7,365 nt of DNA, from the NCBI GenBank assembly GCA_034211115.1, contig JAXHTH010000064.1, positions 1-7,365 of the forward strand, in the 5' to 3' direction. Made by a program: the position numbers and the translations under genes. This stretch comes from JAXHTH01 sp034211115. GTDB taxonomy: Bacteria > Planctomycetota > Phycisphaerae > Phycisphaerales > SM1A02. The notes beneath the pieces are model-generated. The model did not search any database. It was not told where the DNA came from and saw only the letters and a program-made list of their open reading frames with translations. Positions 1 through 6,528 of this stretch are shown here, in pieces; within the stretch, counting starts at the first letter, position 1; each line of letters opens with the position of its first letter.

Positions 1-347
1 TTCGTCGCCCAGAAGAGGGCGAAGAAGGGCAGGTGGCGCAGGGCCCGGCGATGCCGCGGCGTCGGCCGGCACTGAAGCACGAGGATCGGCAACACCCCGC
101 CGAACAGGGCCGTCGAGATGATCGAGTAGCCGAAGCCGTAGCGCAGCTTCCACGCCGCGAGCCGATCGAGCACGGCCGTCACGGGCGGCAGAAGGTGGTA
201 GGCGATCAGGATCGCCACCGCGGCGGCGACAAGCGCGAGACCGGGCACGGCGTTGGTCTTTGCCGCCGCCAGTCCCTGCCGCAGGGGATTCGCGATCGGA
301 GGATGCTCGACGGGGTCGCTGGTCATGCGCGGGCTCGTTCCGGACAT
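1..347 (-). CDS. Integral membrane protein, N-terminal part (runs off left edge)
   Basis: Reading leftward from the ATG at 347, the frame stays open to the window edge, giving 115 residues with no stop. The start is polar (MSGTSPRMTSDPVEHPPIAN). Hydrophobic spans follow at about residues 35-51 (VPGLALVAAAVAILIAY), 72-92 (SIISTALFGGVLPILVL) and 105 onward (LPFFALFWAT), separated by basic stretches such as RPTPRHRRALRH, so this is a multi-pass membrane protein. The AAWKLRYGFGYS...FGG segment faintly recalls bacterial Mpv17/PMP22-like proteins, but this is from memory and weak. The start could instead be the ATG at 326 (MTSDPVEH); neither has a good Shine-Dalgarno. The gene lies after an intrinsic terminator, so it is probably transcribed separately from its upstream neighbour. 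Plus-strand frames here are Arg-rich shadows. Confidence 0.72.
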   Translation of the reverse strand, partial: MSGTSPRMTSDPVEHPPIANPLRQGLAAAKTNAVPGLALVAAAVAILIAYHLLPPVTAVLDRLAAWKLRYGFGYSIISTALFGGVLPILVLQCRPTPRHRRALRHLPFFALFWAT

Positions 348-413
348 CCGGCGGGGACGAGGGGGCAGGATAGCCGCCCGGCGCCGGAGGGCGCAGCGGC
401 CGCGGCCGAGTGA

Positions 414-450
414 GACGAAAAGCGGGCACCGCGGCGTCGCGATGCCCGCT
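414..450 (-). terminator. Intrinsic (Rho-independent) terminator
   Basis: Read on the minus strand, AGCGGGCA (450-443) pairs perfectly with TGCCCGCT (428-421), an 8-bp stem. Three further inner pairs (430-432 with 439-441) leave a six-base loop. The stem runs straight into TTTTCGTCT. It starts 28 nt after the TAA of the 320-residue secreted protein gene (479-481), the expected place to end that transcript. It also separates that gene from the membrane protein gene starting at 347. Confidence 0.8.
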
Positions 451-478
451 GCCTTGTTCGAGGCCGGTCAGGTGCGCC

Positions 479-1441
479 TTACGGGCAGTCGCCCCAGTTG
501 GCCAGAAGGTCGAGCAGGTCGGCGGTGTTTGTATCGCCATTGCCGTCGACATCGCCGCACGGCGTGCCCCAGGACGCCAGGAGGCTGAGCAGATCGGCCG
601 TGTTCACCGTCCCGTCGCCGTCGAGATCGCCGGGGCAGGGCGGAGCGATGATGATGTTGTCGAAGACGGCCGAATTGCCTTCCACGGTTCCGGAGCCGGC
701 GAAGAAGCGGAAGCCGGTGGGGGTGGGGAAGCCGCCCGCCTCGCCGCCTTCCAGGTACCAGCCGTCCGGCTGCGCCGTGAAAGTCTCGCCCGTCGCGAGG
801 TCGGTGAGCGAGACCTGGGTGATCCGGTTCAGGTCGAAATCGATCCAGGTCCGGATGCGGTACCAGTGATTGATCGGCAGGCCTTCCCATTCCGGGCCGG
901 CGCTGGCGTAGGGCGGCGCGAACTGAGTTCCCCCCGCGTCATAGGGGATGTACCGCGCGTTCCACTCTTCCGCGGTGTCCGGATCGGTCCAGTTGAGCAA
1001 CTGGATGTAGCTGGCACTGCCCGGGAACGGCTGCGCCGAGAAGCTGCCGATGTTGTCGGCGGACGGCGGCGCGCCGAGGTACTGGCCGGTCACGTCATAG
1101 GTGACCATCCACACGCCGCCGCCCCACTCGCTGTCGCGCTGCGCGCGGGCGTAAAACGTGCCGTCGCCGGGTCCCGTGCCGCCCACGAACTGCGCTCCGC
1201 CGCACGGGTTGTCGACGATCTGCAGCACGTTGCCGTCGTAGGTGTACGCATACCAGTCGACACTGTCGGTGTCGGGCGGAAGGTAGTAGGCGTCCTGTCC
1301 CGTGAGCAGGGTGCCCGCGGGCGAGGCGTCGAGGCCCTCGAAGTCGCTGGCGTACTCGGCGCCGGCCGCACCGGAAAGCACGAGCGCGGCGCACACGGAC
1401 AGACCCCATCCCAAACTGCATTTCCATGGTTGACGATTCAT
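479..1441 (-). CDS. Secreted protein with tandem dockerin-like C-terminus, unknown function
   Basis: This 320-residue protein is probably exported. Residues 1-28 form a signal peptide (basic start, hydrophobic core LSVCAALVLSGAAGA, likely cleavage after AGA). Residues 30-265 are rich in aromatic and Gly residues and end in GNSAVFDNIIIAPP, a pattern seen in jelly-roll or carbohydrate-binding-like beta sandwiches; I cannot assign a family. Residues 269-320 hold two dockerin-like repeats. Their calcium loops use D272/D274/D276/D283 and D297/D299/N301/D308, each followed by a TADLLxLLAxWG helix, with Cys at 269, 295 and 319. The ATG at 1441 is chosen because AAGGAG (1455-1450) lies 8 nt upstream. 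The next gene upstream carries a matching tail. Substrate and partner are unknown. The dockerin-like tail may bind calcium or anchor the protein, but that is inference; cellulosome scaffolds are not expected here. Confidence 0.88.
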   Translation of the reverse strand: MNRQPWKCSLGWGLSVCAALVLSGAAGAEYASDFEGLDASPAGTLLTGQDAYYLPPDTDSVDWYAYTYDGNVLQIVDNPCGGAQFVGGTGPGDGTFYARAQRDSEWGGGVWMVTYDVTGQYLGAPPSADNIGSFSAQPFPGSASYIQLLNWTDPDTAEEWNARYIPYDAGGTQFAPPYASAGPEWEGLPINHWYRIRTWIDFDLNRITQVSLTDLATGETFTAQPDGWYLEGGEAGGFPTPTGFRFFAGSGTVEGNSAVFDNIIIAPPCPGDLDGDGTVNTADLLSLLASWGTPCGDVDGNGDTNTADLLDLLANWGDCP

Positions 1442-1449
1442 CCCACATT

Positions 1450-1455
1450 CTCCTT
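1450..1455 (-). promoter_or_regulatory. Ribosome binding site for the 320-residue secreted protein
   Basis: AAGGAG on the minus strand, with an 8-nt spacer to the ATG at 1441. It is the strongest Shine-Dalgarno match in the window and fixes the start of this gene. Confidence 0.75.
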
Positions 1456-1472
1456 ACGTTGCGCATCGAGGC

Positions 1473-1486
1473 TTGTCAGATGACAA
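1473..1486. promoter_or_regulatory. Perfect inverted repeat, possible operator
   Basis: TTGTCA-GA-TGACAA on the plus strand is a perfect 6+2+6 inverted repeat. It lies 32-45 nt upstream of the start codon of the 320-residue secreted protein gene, just before its Shine-Dalgarno. Size and symmetry fit the site of a dimeric helix-turn-helix repressor, but the regulator is unknown. The same half-site, TTGTCA, serves as the candidate -35 box of the sialidase-like gene (3469-3474), which may be coincidence. A small RNA hairpin is less likely because the loop would be only two bases. Confidence 0.4.
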
Positions 1487-1542
1487 TCGGCGGACCTCCA
1501 CACGACGGGGCCCGCACGCATAGCGCAGGTCCGGTCCCGGGT

Positions 1543-1574
1543 ATTATCGGACCACAGATCCCCGCGACAGTCAA
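1543..1574 (-). promoter_or_regulatory. Weak candidate promoter for the 320-residue secreted protein
   Basis: On the minus strand TTGACT (1574-1569) could be a -35 box and GATAAT (1548-1543) a -10 box. They stand out in GC-rich DNA, but the 20-nt spacer is longer than the usual 16-18. The 10-bp palindrome TTGATATCAA (1582-1591) lies just upstream. If the promoter is real, the leader would be about 95 nt and would contain the inverted repeat at 1473-1486. Confidence 0.28.
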
Positions 1575-1600
1575 GGCGCTTTTGATATCAAGTGATGGCC

Positions 1601-1620
1601 GGGCCGTCGTCTCACGGCCC
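1601..1620 (-). terminator. GC-rich hairpin, possible terminator of the sialidase-like gene
   Basis: GGGCCGT (1601-1607) pairs with ACGGCCC (1614-1620) around a six-base loop. The hairpin lies 70 nt beyond the stop of the 569-residue protein (TAG, 1691-1693). No T-run follows on the minus strand, so it is not a standard intrinsic terminator; it may act as a U-less terminator or mRNA 3'-end stabiliser. The rest of the 249-nt gap (1442-1690) holds the candidate promoter, inverted repeat and Shine-Dalgarno listed separately, and no gene I can support. Confidence 0.33.
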
Positions 1621-1690
1621 GCCCGGATGGAGACGGGCGAGATCGCCCCGCCCGCGTCATCCGTTCACGCGGCGTCGGCTGCACTTGAAC

Positions 1691-3400
1691 CTACGCGCAC
1701 GGCCCCCACGCGCCGAGGAGGAGGAGCAGATCGGCGGTATTCACGGTGCCGTCGTCGTTGAGGTCCGCGGGCCCGCCGGCCTCGCCCCACGCGGCGAGCA
1801 GGGCGAGCAGATCGGCCGTGCCCACCACGCAGTCGCCGTCGAGGTCGCCCGGGCAGGGCGGGGGGAACTCGCACTCATCGGGGATGCCGTTGGCGTTGCA
1901 GTCGCCGCTCGTCCCGTCGGCGATGTCCTGCGGATCGGGGATGCCGTTGCCGTTGCAGTCGTACTCGCCCACACGGAGATAGTACACATCCTGCTCACCG
2001 TTGAAGGTGGCGGCGTAGGCGACATGCGCGCCCAGCCGGTCGGAGACCATGTCGTAGTAATCGCCGAGCTTGTTCTGCTGCGGCCAGCCGATGAGCGGAT
2101 CGAAAGCCGGGCTGATGGGTTCGTTGGTCGCCCACGTCTCGCCGGCGTCGGTCGAGCAGGTGTAGAAGAGCTCGGACATGGTGCCGCCGGTCGAGTCGTT
2201 GCGGGTGTCGTTGAAGATCACGTCGATGCGGCCGTCGGGGGAGACGGCCATCGTGGCGAACCACTGCCAGGCCGCGTCGTTGTCATCGTCGTTGACGCGC
2301 ACCGGATCGCTCCAGGTGAGCCCGCCGTCCGTGCTGCGGATGAAATGCACGTCCATCGGGTCCGGGCCGGGGGGATTGACGGAGCTGAGGACGTAGAGAT
2401 TGCCCGCGTAGGGGCCGTCGGAATGATCGGCGGCGATCCAGACCTGCCCCATCAGTCCGCCGGGGTTGGGGCCGGAGCCGAGGAAGTACTCGAAGTCCCC
2501 GCCCAGATCGACCTGCACGGCGCCGTCGAACTGGAGAGGGACGCCGGGGTCCTGCGCGGTGGACGATTTCGCCACGATGTACTGCTGGTTGGTGGAGTAG
2601 CGCCGGCCGGCGACGTAGACATTGCCTTCCGCGTCCACGGTGGTGACGCCCCACATCGGGCGTTCGGGAACGGGAACGGGCGGGTCGAACGTCTCCGCGC
2701 CGTCGGTGGAGCGGGTGAACCAGTCATCGCCGCAGCAGCCGGCGTAATCCCAGGCGTGGTAGATGTTGTCGGCGCCGATCCCGCCGGTGCGGTCGATGGC
2801 CATCCAGGTCTTGTCGCCGCCGAAGGCGTAGACGCCTTCGCCCCAGGTCACGCCGCCGTCGGTGGACTTGAAGATGTCGCAGTAGTAGTAGGGATCGATG
2901 GTGAGGCTGTTGTAGTAGAAGTTGCCCTCGGTGTCGGCGTCGAGGACGGGATCGGATCGGAACACGCCGGCGTCGATCACGCCGGGGAAGGTCCAGGTTC
3001 GCCCGCCGTCGTGGCTGTAGGCCCAGCCCGCCTGGCGGAAGTCGCTGTTGATCGTGTCGAACTGCCGCCAGCCGATGACAAGCCAGTTGGGGCGGTTGGT
3101 ATCGACGGCGATGGAGGGTTCGTTGGCCGCATCGTCGAGGATGTTGTTGCCCTCGGCGTCGGTGTTGACCTGGATGCTCACGAACCCGTTTCGACTCCAG
3201 CGGGGCGCGGGGCCGATGCGCCGCGCCTCGGGCGGGACGGGGACGTAGTCATCGCCTCGGGTTTCGTGCGGGGCGGTCGGAACGCCGGCGAGGGAGGGCC
3301 GGTCGACGCCGATCGCCGGCTCCTCCGGCGGCGCGGCGAGGCACGACAGGGGGCCGATCAATACACAGCCGACGATCTGAGGGAGGATCTGACGCATCAT
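1691..3400 (-). CDS. Secreted sialidase/BNR-like Asp-box protein with tandem dockerin-like tail
   Basis: This 569-residue protein has a signal peptide at about 1-23 (hydrophobic core IVGCVLIGPLSCLAA; Cys20 lacks a good lipobox, so signal peptidase I is likelier). Five Asp-boxes follow: SHDGGRTW 129-136, STDGGVTW 179-186, STDGAETF 231-238, STDGGLTW 356-363 and STDAGETW 416-423. They mark a beta-propeller of the sialidase/BNR superfamily. I see no FRIP-type arginine motif, so true sialidase activity is doubtful; a role in binding or hydrolysing extracellular glycans is possible. Residues 481-511 hold two TSP3-like calcium loops (DCNGNGIPD, DCNANGIPD). Residues 516-569 hold two dockerin-like repeats (D519/D521/D523/D530 and D546/N548/D550/D557) between Cys516 and Cys568. 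In the first loop Cys524 replaces the usual Gly. GGAG at 3413-3410 lies 9 nt before the first of two adjacent ATGs. The gene appears to be its own transcription unit. Confidence 0.9.
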   Translation of the reverse strand: MMRQILPQIVGCVLIGPLSCLAAPPEEPAIGVDRPSLAGVPTAPHETRGDDYVPVPPEARRIGPAPRWSRNGFVSIQVNTDAEGNNILDDAANEPSIAVDTNRPNWLVIGWRQFDTINSDFRQAGWAYSHDGGRTWTFPGVIDAGVFRSDPVLDADTEGNFYYNSLTIDPYYYCDIFKSTDGGVTWGEGVYAFGGDKTWMAIDRTGGIGADNIYHAWDYAGCCGDDWFTRSTDGAETFDPPVPVPERPMWGVTTVDAEGNVYVAGRRYSTNQQYIVAKSSTAQDPGVPLQFDGAVQVDLGGDFEYFLGSGPNPGGLMGQVWIAADHSDGPYAGNLYVLSSVNPPGPDPMDVHFIRSTDGGLTWSDPVRVNDDDNDAAWQWFATMAVSPDGRIDVIFNDTRNDSTGGTMSELFYTCSTDAGETWATNEPISPAFDPLIGWPQQNKLGDYYDMVSDRLGAHVAYAATFNGEQDVYYLRVGEYDCNGNGIPDPQDIADGTSGDCNANGIPDECEFPPPCPGDLDGDCVVGTADLLALLAAWGEAGGPADLNDDGTVNTADLLLLLGAWGPCA

Positions 3401-3409
3401 TCTTCCAAA

Positions 3410-3413
3410 CTCC
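3410..3413 (-). promoter_or_regulatory. Ribosome binding site for the sialidase-like gene
   Basis: GGAG on the minus strand sits 9 nt upstream of the ATG at 3400. This favours the first of two adjacent ATG codons (3400 and 3397), although 3397 remains possible. Confidence 0.5.
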
Positions 3414-3446
3414 GTGAGGCTGCGGCGGGCAAGGGCCGTTCATCCA

Positions 3447-3474
3447 AGTATGCCGGCCTGCCGGACAATGACAA
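3447..3474 (-). promoter_or_regulatory. Candidate sigma70-type promoter of the sialidase-like gene
   Basis: On the minus strand TTGTCA (3474-3469, five of six matches to TTGACA) and CATACT (3452-3447, four of six to TATAAT) are 16 nt apart. Transcription would start near 3440, leaving a leader of about 40 nt with the Shine-Dalgarno inside it. The site lies in the 119-nt gap between the last gene of the polysaccharide cluster and the sialidase-like gene, so the two probably have separate transcripts. I found no convincing terminator for the cluster in this gap. Confidence 0.45.
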
Positions 3475-3519
3475 CCGCAAAGGGGACGGAAGGGTGAGGG
3501 CCGCCGGGCCGCCCCCCGT

Positions 3520-4779
3520 CTACGCCGCGCCGCTCTCCTTATTCTCCAGCTTCGATGCGATGAGGCGACACGTTTCTTCCATGCGTTGCGGCCAGTCGTG
3601 GCGGCGGGCAACGGCCAGCCGCTCCGCCCGGCCGGTGTCGCGGCCGTCAATCGCCTCGCGCAGACGGGCGGCAAAGGTCGCGGCGTCCCGGGCGAGAAGG
3701 ACCGTCCCGTCCTCCGCGGGCTCGGCGAAGTTGGGCAGATCGGTGGCCACGACGGGCAGACCCGACGCGATGTACTCCCACAGCTTCAGCGGCAGACTCC
3801 CCCGCGTGTGTTCGTTGTCCAGGAACGGGATCAACGCGGCATCGCAGAAGCGCAGGTACGCCGGCAGGTCCGACTGCGGCTTCGGACCGAGCCGGTGGAC
3901 GTTCTCGCGCGCCGCGAGCCGGGCCGTCACGCCGCCCGACGACGCCGCGTCGCCCAGTCCCACCACCCCGATGAACACGAACTCGACGTCCGGGCACGCC
4001 CCGGCGAGCCGATCGAGCAGGTCCAGGTCGATGCGGTATTGGGCAAGATTGCCGACGTAGACGGCGCGCGGCCGGGGGATGTCGCGCAGGTCCTCCGGTT
4101 CGGGCAGGTCGTCGGTGACCGCGCGACCAAAGAGGGCGATGTCGGCGACGTTGGGCAGGCAATGTACTTCCCGCCGCGAAGCGCTCAATCGTTCGGCGAG
4201 CACCGGGCTGGTGGCGAAGACGAGATCGGCGCGACGAAGCATCTCCGCCTCCAGCGCGTCGATCCTCGATCGATCGACGCCCGGGTTCGCCGCGTAATGA
4301 TCGACGCAGTGATAGACGAGCAGGCGATGAGGGACGAGGTCGGCCGCGGGGAGAGAGGTGGGAAGGAACGCCCACAGCACCGGCCGATCGAACCTCAAGG
4401 CCCGGCACGCCCGGCGCAGGCTCACCGCCGCCCATCGCATCGACAACGCGCGCAGCAAACGGCGCCGGCTGCCGGGCAGGGCGAGCGGGGAGAGAACAAG
4501 AAGGCGGCTCTCCACCGCGTGCAGGCCGCGCGCCGCGTCGATCACTCGACGCCCCGCGCGGCGCAGATCGTGCGATGAGCCCAGCGCGGGCGGGCGCAGG
4601 CCCGTCGATTCGACGAAGAGCACGCGATGGCCGCGCGCCGCGAGCCGGCGCGCGATGTGATGCACGTTCACCGGGTTCGTCGTCTCCCAGCACGCGCTGG
4701 CGAGCAGGACGATCGGCACGTCCGGCGGCAGCGATGCCCCCCCGGCTCGTGATTCCGTGTTTGCGTCTGGGCGGCTCAT
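3520..4779 (-). CDS. Glycosyltransferase, GT-B fold (GT4/TuaH-like)
   Basis: This 419-residue protein probably transfers a sugar from a nucleotide donor to a growing surface glycan in the cytoplasm. The N-terminal domain opens with IVLLASACWETTNPVNVHHI (23-42) and RGHRVLFVES. Its middle has LLVYHCVDHY (153-162) and LVFATSPVLAERL, a pattern I associate with TuaH-like and related glycosyltransferases. The C-terminal nucleotide-sugar domain shows AVYVGNL (239-245), NVHRLGPK (293-300), DAALIPF (313-319) and PLKLWEYIASGLPVVATDLP (330-349). The E335 region corresponds to the conserved acidic donor-binding helix of GT4 enzymes. Length is normal. The ATG at 4779 gives MSRPDANTES. An in-frame ATG at 4848 would add 23 Arg-rich residues and make an ATGA overlap with the ATPase gene. 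Neither start has a good Shine-Dalgarno. It is the last gene of the export cluster. Sugar specificity cannot be read from sequence. Confidence 0.88.
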   Translation of the reverse strand: MSRPDANTESRAGGASLPPDVPIVLLASACWETTNPVNVHHIARRLAARGHRVLFVESTGLRPPALGSSHDLRRAGRRVIDAARGLHAVESRLLVLSPLALPGSRRRLLRALSMRWAAVSLRRACRALRFDRPVLWAFLPTSLPAADLVPHRLLVYHCVDHYAANPGVDRSRIDALEAEMLRRADLVFATSPVLAERLSASRREVHCLPNVADIALFGRAVTDDLPEPEDLRDIPRPRAVYVGNLAQYRIDLDLLDRLAGACPDVEFVFIGVVGLGDAASSGGVTARLAARENVHRLGPKPQSDLPAYLRFCDAALIPFLDNEHTRGSLPLKLWEYIASGLPVVATDLPNFAEPAEDGTVLLARDAATFAARLREAIDGRDTGRAERLAVARRHDWPQRMEETCRLIASKLENKESGAA

Positions 4780-4844
4780 CGTTCGCGGTCGGTCGGCTTC
4801 GTCGCGGCGCCGCGGCAGGATACCCGGTCGACGTCCGCCGGTCC

Positions 4845-5696
4845 TCATGCGTCCGTCTCGGCGGGATCGGCGTCGGTCCCGCCCATCTTCTCGTCGTAGG
4901 CGTCGAGAATTTCGCCCGCGGCGCCCCACCTCCGCGTCCGGCCCTGCTCCAGCCACAGGCAGTGCGTGCAGATCTCGCGCAGCAGCGAGGAGGAGTGGGA
5001 GACGATGATGATGAGCTTGCTCTGCCGCATCATCTGGCGCATGCGCTCCTCGCTCTTGGCCCGGAACGCGCGATCGCCCACGCTGAGGACCTCGTCGAGC
5101 ACGAGGATCTCCGGATCGAGCGTGGTGACCACGGAAAAGCCCAGCCGGGCGCGCATGCCCGTCGAGTAGCTTCGCACCGGCTCGTCGATGAAGCCGCCCA
5201 GCTCGGAGAAGTCGATGATCTCTTCCATCTTCTCGTCGAGGCGGCGACGGGGGATGCCCAGGAAGGCGGCGTAGAGCTGGATATTCGCCCGCCCGGAAAG
5301 CTCGCGGTTGAAGCCGGCCCCGAGCGTGAGCAGCGACGAGACCTGGCCCTCGATTCTCACCTCTCCCTCGTCGGGGGTGAGGATGCGGGCGAGGGTGAGG
5401 CAGAGGGTGCTCTTGCCCGCCCCGTTGGGACCGATCACCCCCACCACCTGCCCCTCGTGACATTCCAAGGACACGTGCCGCAGCGCCCAGAGCAGTTCGT
5501 GCTTCGCGGCGAGATGCCCGCTCAGCAGCGCCGATTTCAGGCTCGTTCGCTTCTTCCGATGCAGCCGGAACCACACGCCGAGGTCGCGCACCTGCACCAG
5601 CCGGCGCGGCGGCGGCGGCGCGGCCGCGGCGGCGTCCGTCGGCCCCGGTCGCGTCGCGACCGGCGCGTCAGATGAATTTGATGACTCGGCGGTCAT
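4845..5696 (-). CDS. Polysaccharide ABC exporter, ATP-binding protein (Wzt/TagH-like)
   Basis: This 283-residue ATPase would power export of a finished, lipid-linked polysaccharide through the neighbouring permease. It has Walker A GPNGAGKST (89-97), the signature-like YSTGMRARL (177-185), Walker B ILVLDEVLSVGD (197-208) and the H-loop SH (233-234). The stretch GAGFNRELSGRANI (126-139) is characteristic of the Wzt/TagH/KpsT exporter class, where GMR-type signatures are normal. The first 32 residues are a low-complexity Ala/Pro linker. The protein stops about 50 residues after the H-loop, so it lacks the C-terminal glycan-binding domain of Wzt from E. coli O9a-type systems. The start overlaps the permease gene by 29 nt, which suggests translational coupling. 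No clear Shine-Dalgarno is visible, but no better start exists. Confidence 0.93.
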   Translation of the reverse strand: MTAESSNSSDAPVATRPGPTDAAAAAPPPPRRLVQVRDLGVWFRLHRKKRTSLKSALLSGHLAAKHELLWALRHVSLECHEGQVVGVIGPNGAGKSTLCLTLARILTPDEGEVRIEGQVSSLLTLGAGFNRELSGRANIQLYAAFLGIPRRRLDEKMEEIIDFSELGGFIDEPVRSYSTGMRARLGFSVVTTLDPEILVLDEVLSVGDRAFRAKSEERMRQMMRQSKLIIIVSHSSSLLREICTHCLWLEQGRTRRWGAAGEILDAYDEKMGGTDADPAETDA

Positions 5697-6528
5697 AGTG
5701 CTGGAAGATGCGGTACCCGATGCAGGACAGGATGACGGCCTCGATGAGCAGGATCAGCCAGTAACGCCACTCCAGATACTGCCCGTAGAAGATCGCGTTC
5801 CGGTAGCCCGTGATGAGGATCGCGAAGGGGTTGAGCATGTAGATCGAGAAGAGAATGGCGGAGAGGTTCTCCGGCAGCCAGGCGATTTCGGCCGCCTTCG
5901 GGTCCAGCCGCTTCAGCGCGTCCCGGACCATGTCGATCCCGAACAGACCGGGAGACATGTAGAACCCGATGCGAAGCAGGTGCACGATCAGCCCGCTCAG
6001 ATCGGTGAGCAGCGCCCCGAAGCACGAGAGGGGCAGGGCGAAGCCCGCCACGATCACGATCTGAAGCGCCATCAGCGCCGGCACCTGCACCAGCGGGACG
6101 TAGTCGCCGGAGTGATTCTGCCCCCCCACGAGCATGGACGCGACGAAGACCACGGCGATGCCGAAGCTGAAGAACAGGAAGTTCGAGAGCACCTGCGACA
6201 GCGGCAGCACCATGGTGGGAAAGGGGATCGCCTTGATCAGCGGCTCCTTGGCCCGCAGGATCCTCGTCGAGGTCCCCGCCGCACTGGCGAAGTGCTTCCA
6301 GGTGATGATCGCACAGAGCAGAAACACCGGGTAGGGGGCGTACTGCTCCTTGCCCCGGCCGAGCACGCCCACCACGATCGCCCAGTAGATGAGCATCAGC
6401 AGCAGGGGATCGAGGAACCACCAGAGCCAGCCGAGCCTGGTTTCCGCGGTGGAGGATCGCAGTTCGCTCCGCACGAGTTCGCGGAGCAGATCCCTCCGGG
6501 CCACAAGGTTGCTCAGGTTGGAGATCAT
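5668..6528 (-). CDS. Polysaccharide ABC exporter, permease (Wzm/TagG-like)
   Basis: This 286-residue ABC-2 type inner-membrane protein should form the channel for the ATPase encoded directly downstream. The N-terminal amphipathic part (RRDLLRELVRSELRSSTAET) leads into RLGWLWWFLDPLLLMLIY, the family's typical entry into the first membrane span. Six spans are predicted by eye at about 36-57, 66-86, 112-134, 148-172, 177-198 and 255-275. MLNPFAILITGYRNAIFYG (231-249) matches the conserved Asn-Pro and Tyr-Arg segment of Wzm/TagG/KpsM-class permeases, and the basic end (FQHYDRRVIKFI) is also typical. Length is normal. Its ATG shares four bases (ATGA, 6528-6525) with the stop of the upstream glycosyltransferase gene, so the two are probably translationally coupled. 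The substrate could be O-antigen, teichoic-acid-like polymer or another exopolysaccharide. Confidence 0.94.
   Translation of the reverse strand: MISNLSNLVARRDLLRELVRSELRSSTAETRLGWLWWFLDPLLLMLIYWAIVVGVLGRGKEQYAPYPVFLLCAIITWKHFASAAGTSTRILRAKEPLIKAIPFPTMVLPLSQVLSNFLFFSFGIAVVFVASMLVGGQNHSGDYVPLVQVPALMALQIVIVAGFALPLSCFGALLTDLSGLIVHLLRIGFYMSPGLFGIDMVRDALKRLDPKAAEIAWLPENLSAILFSIYMLNPFAILITGYRNAIFYGQYLEWRYWLILLIEAVILSCIGYRIFQHYDRRVIKFI

Noticed and set aside
397..408. CGGCCGCGGCCG palindrome
   Set aside because: Palindromic GC strings of this size are expected by chance in DNA this GC-rich, and nothing around it suggests a site.
33..413. 126-residue plus-strand open frame
   Set aside because: Arg-rich translation with no recognisable motif, opposite a minus-strand frame that encodes membrane spans.
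410..1483. 357-residue plus-strand open frame
   Set aside because: It is antisense to the dockerin-tailed secreted protein, which has a signal peptide, Shine-Dalgarno and terminator; the plus frame also reads through that terminator hairpin.
1582..1591. TTGATATCAA, a 10-bp palindrome
   Set aside because: Too short to support as an operator alone; symmetry does not extend outward. Mentioned only with the weak promoter candidate.
3480..3519. Possible terminator after the last glycosyltransferase gene
   Set aside because: Only a short GACGG/CCGTC pairing with a large loop and no T-run was found, too weak to call.
1592..4060. 822-residue plus-strand open frame
   Set aside because: It lies antisense to the Asp-box protein and a glycosyltransferase with clear motifs. 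Its translation is repetitive Val/Ala/Gly/Arg-rich text expected from the complement of high-GC codons, and it spans an intergenic gap.
4780..5574. Upstream extension of the last glycosyltransferase frame to a 684-residue protein
   Set aside because: The extra residues overlap the ATPase gene in another frame and are Arg/Gly/Ala-rich without domain signals. The glycosyltransferase fold begins after 4779.
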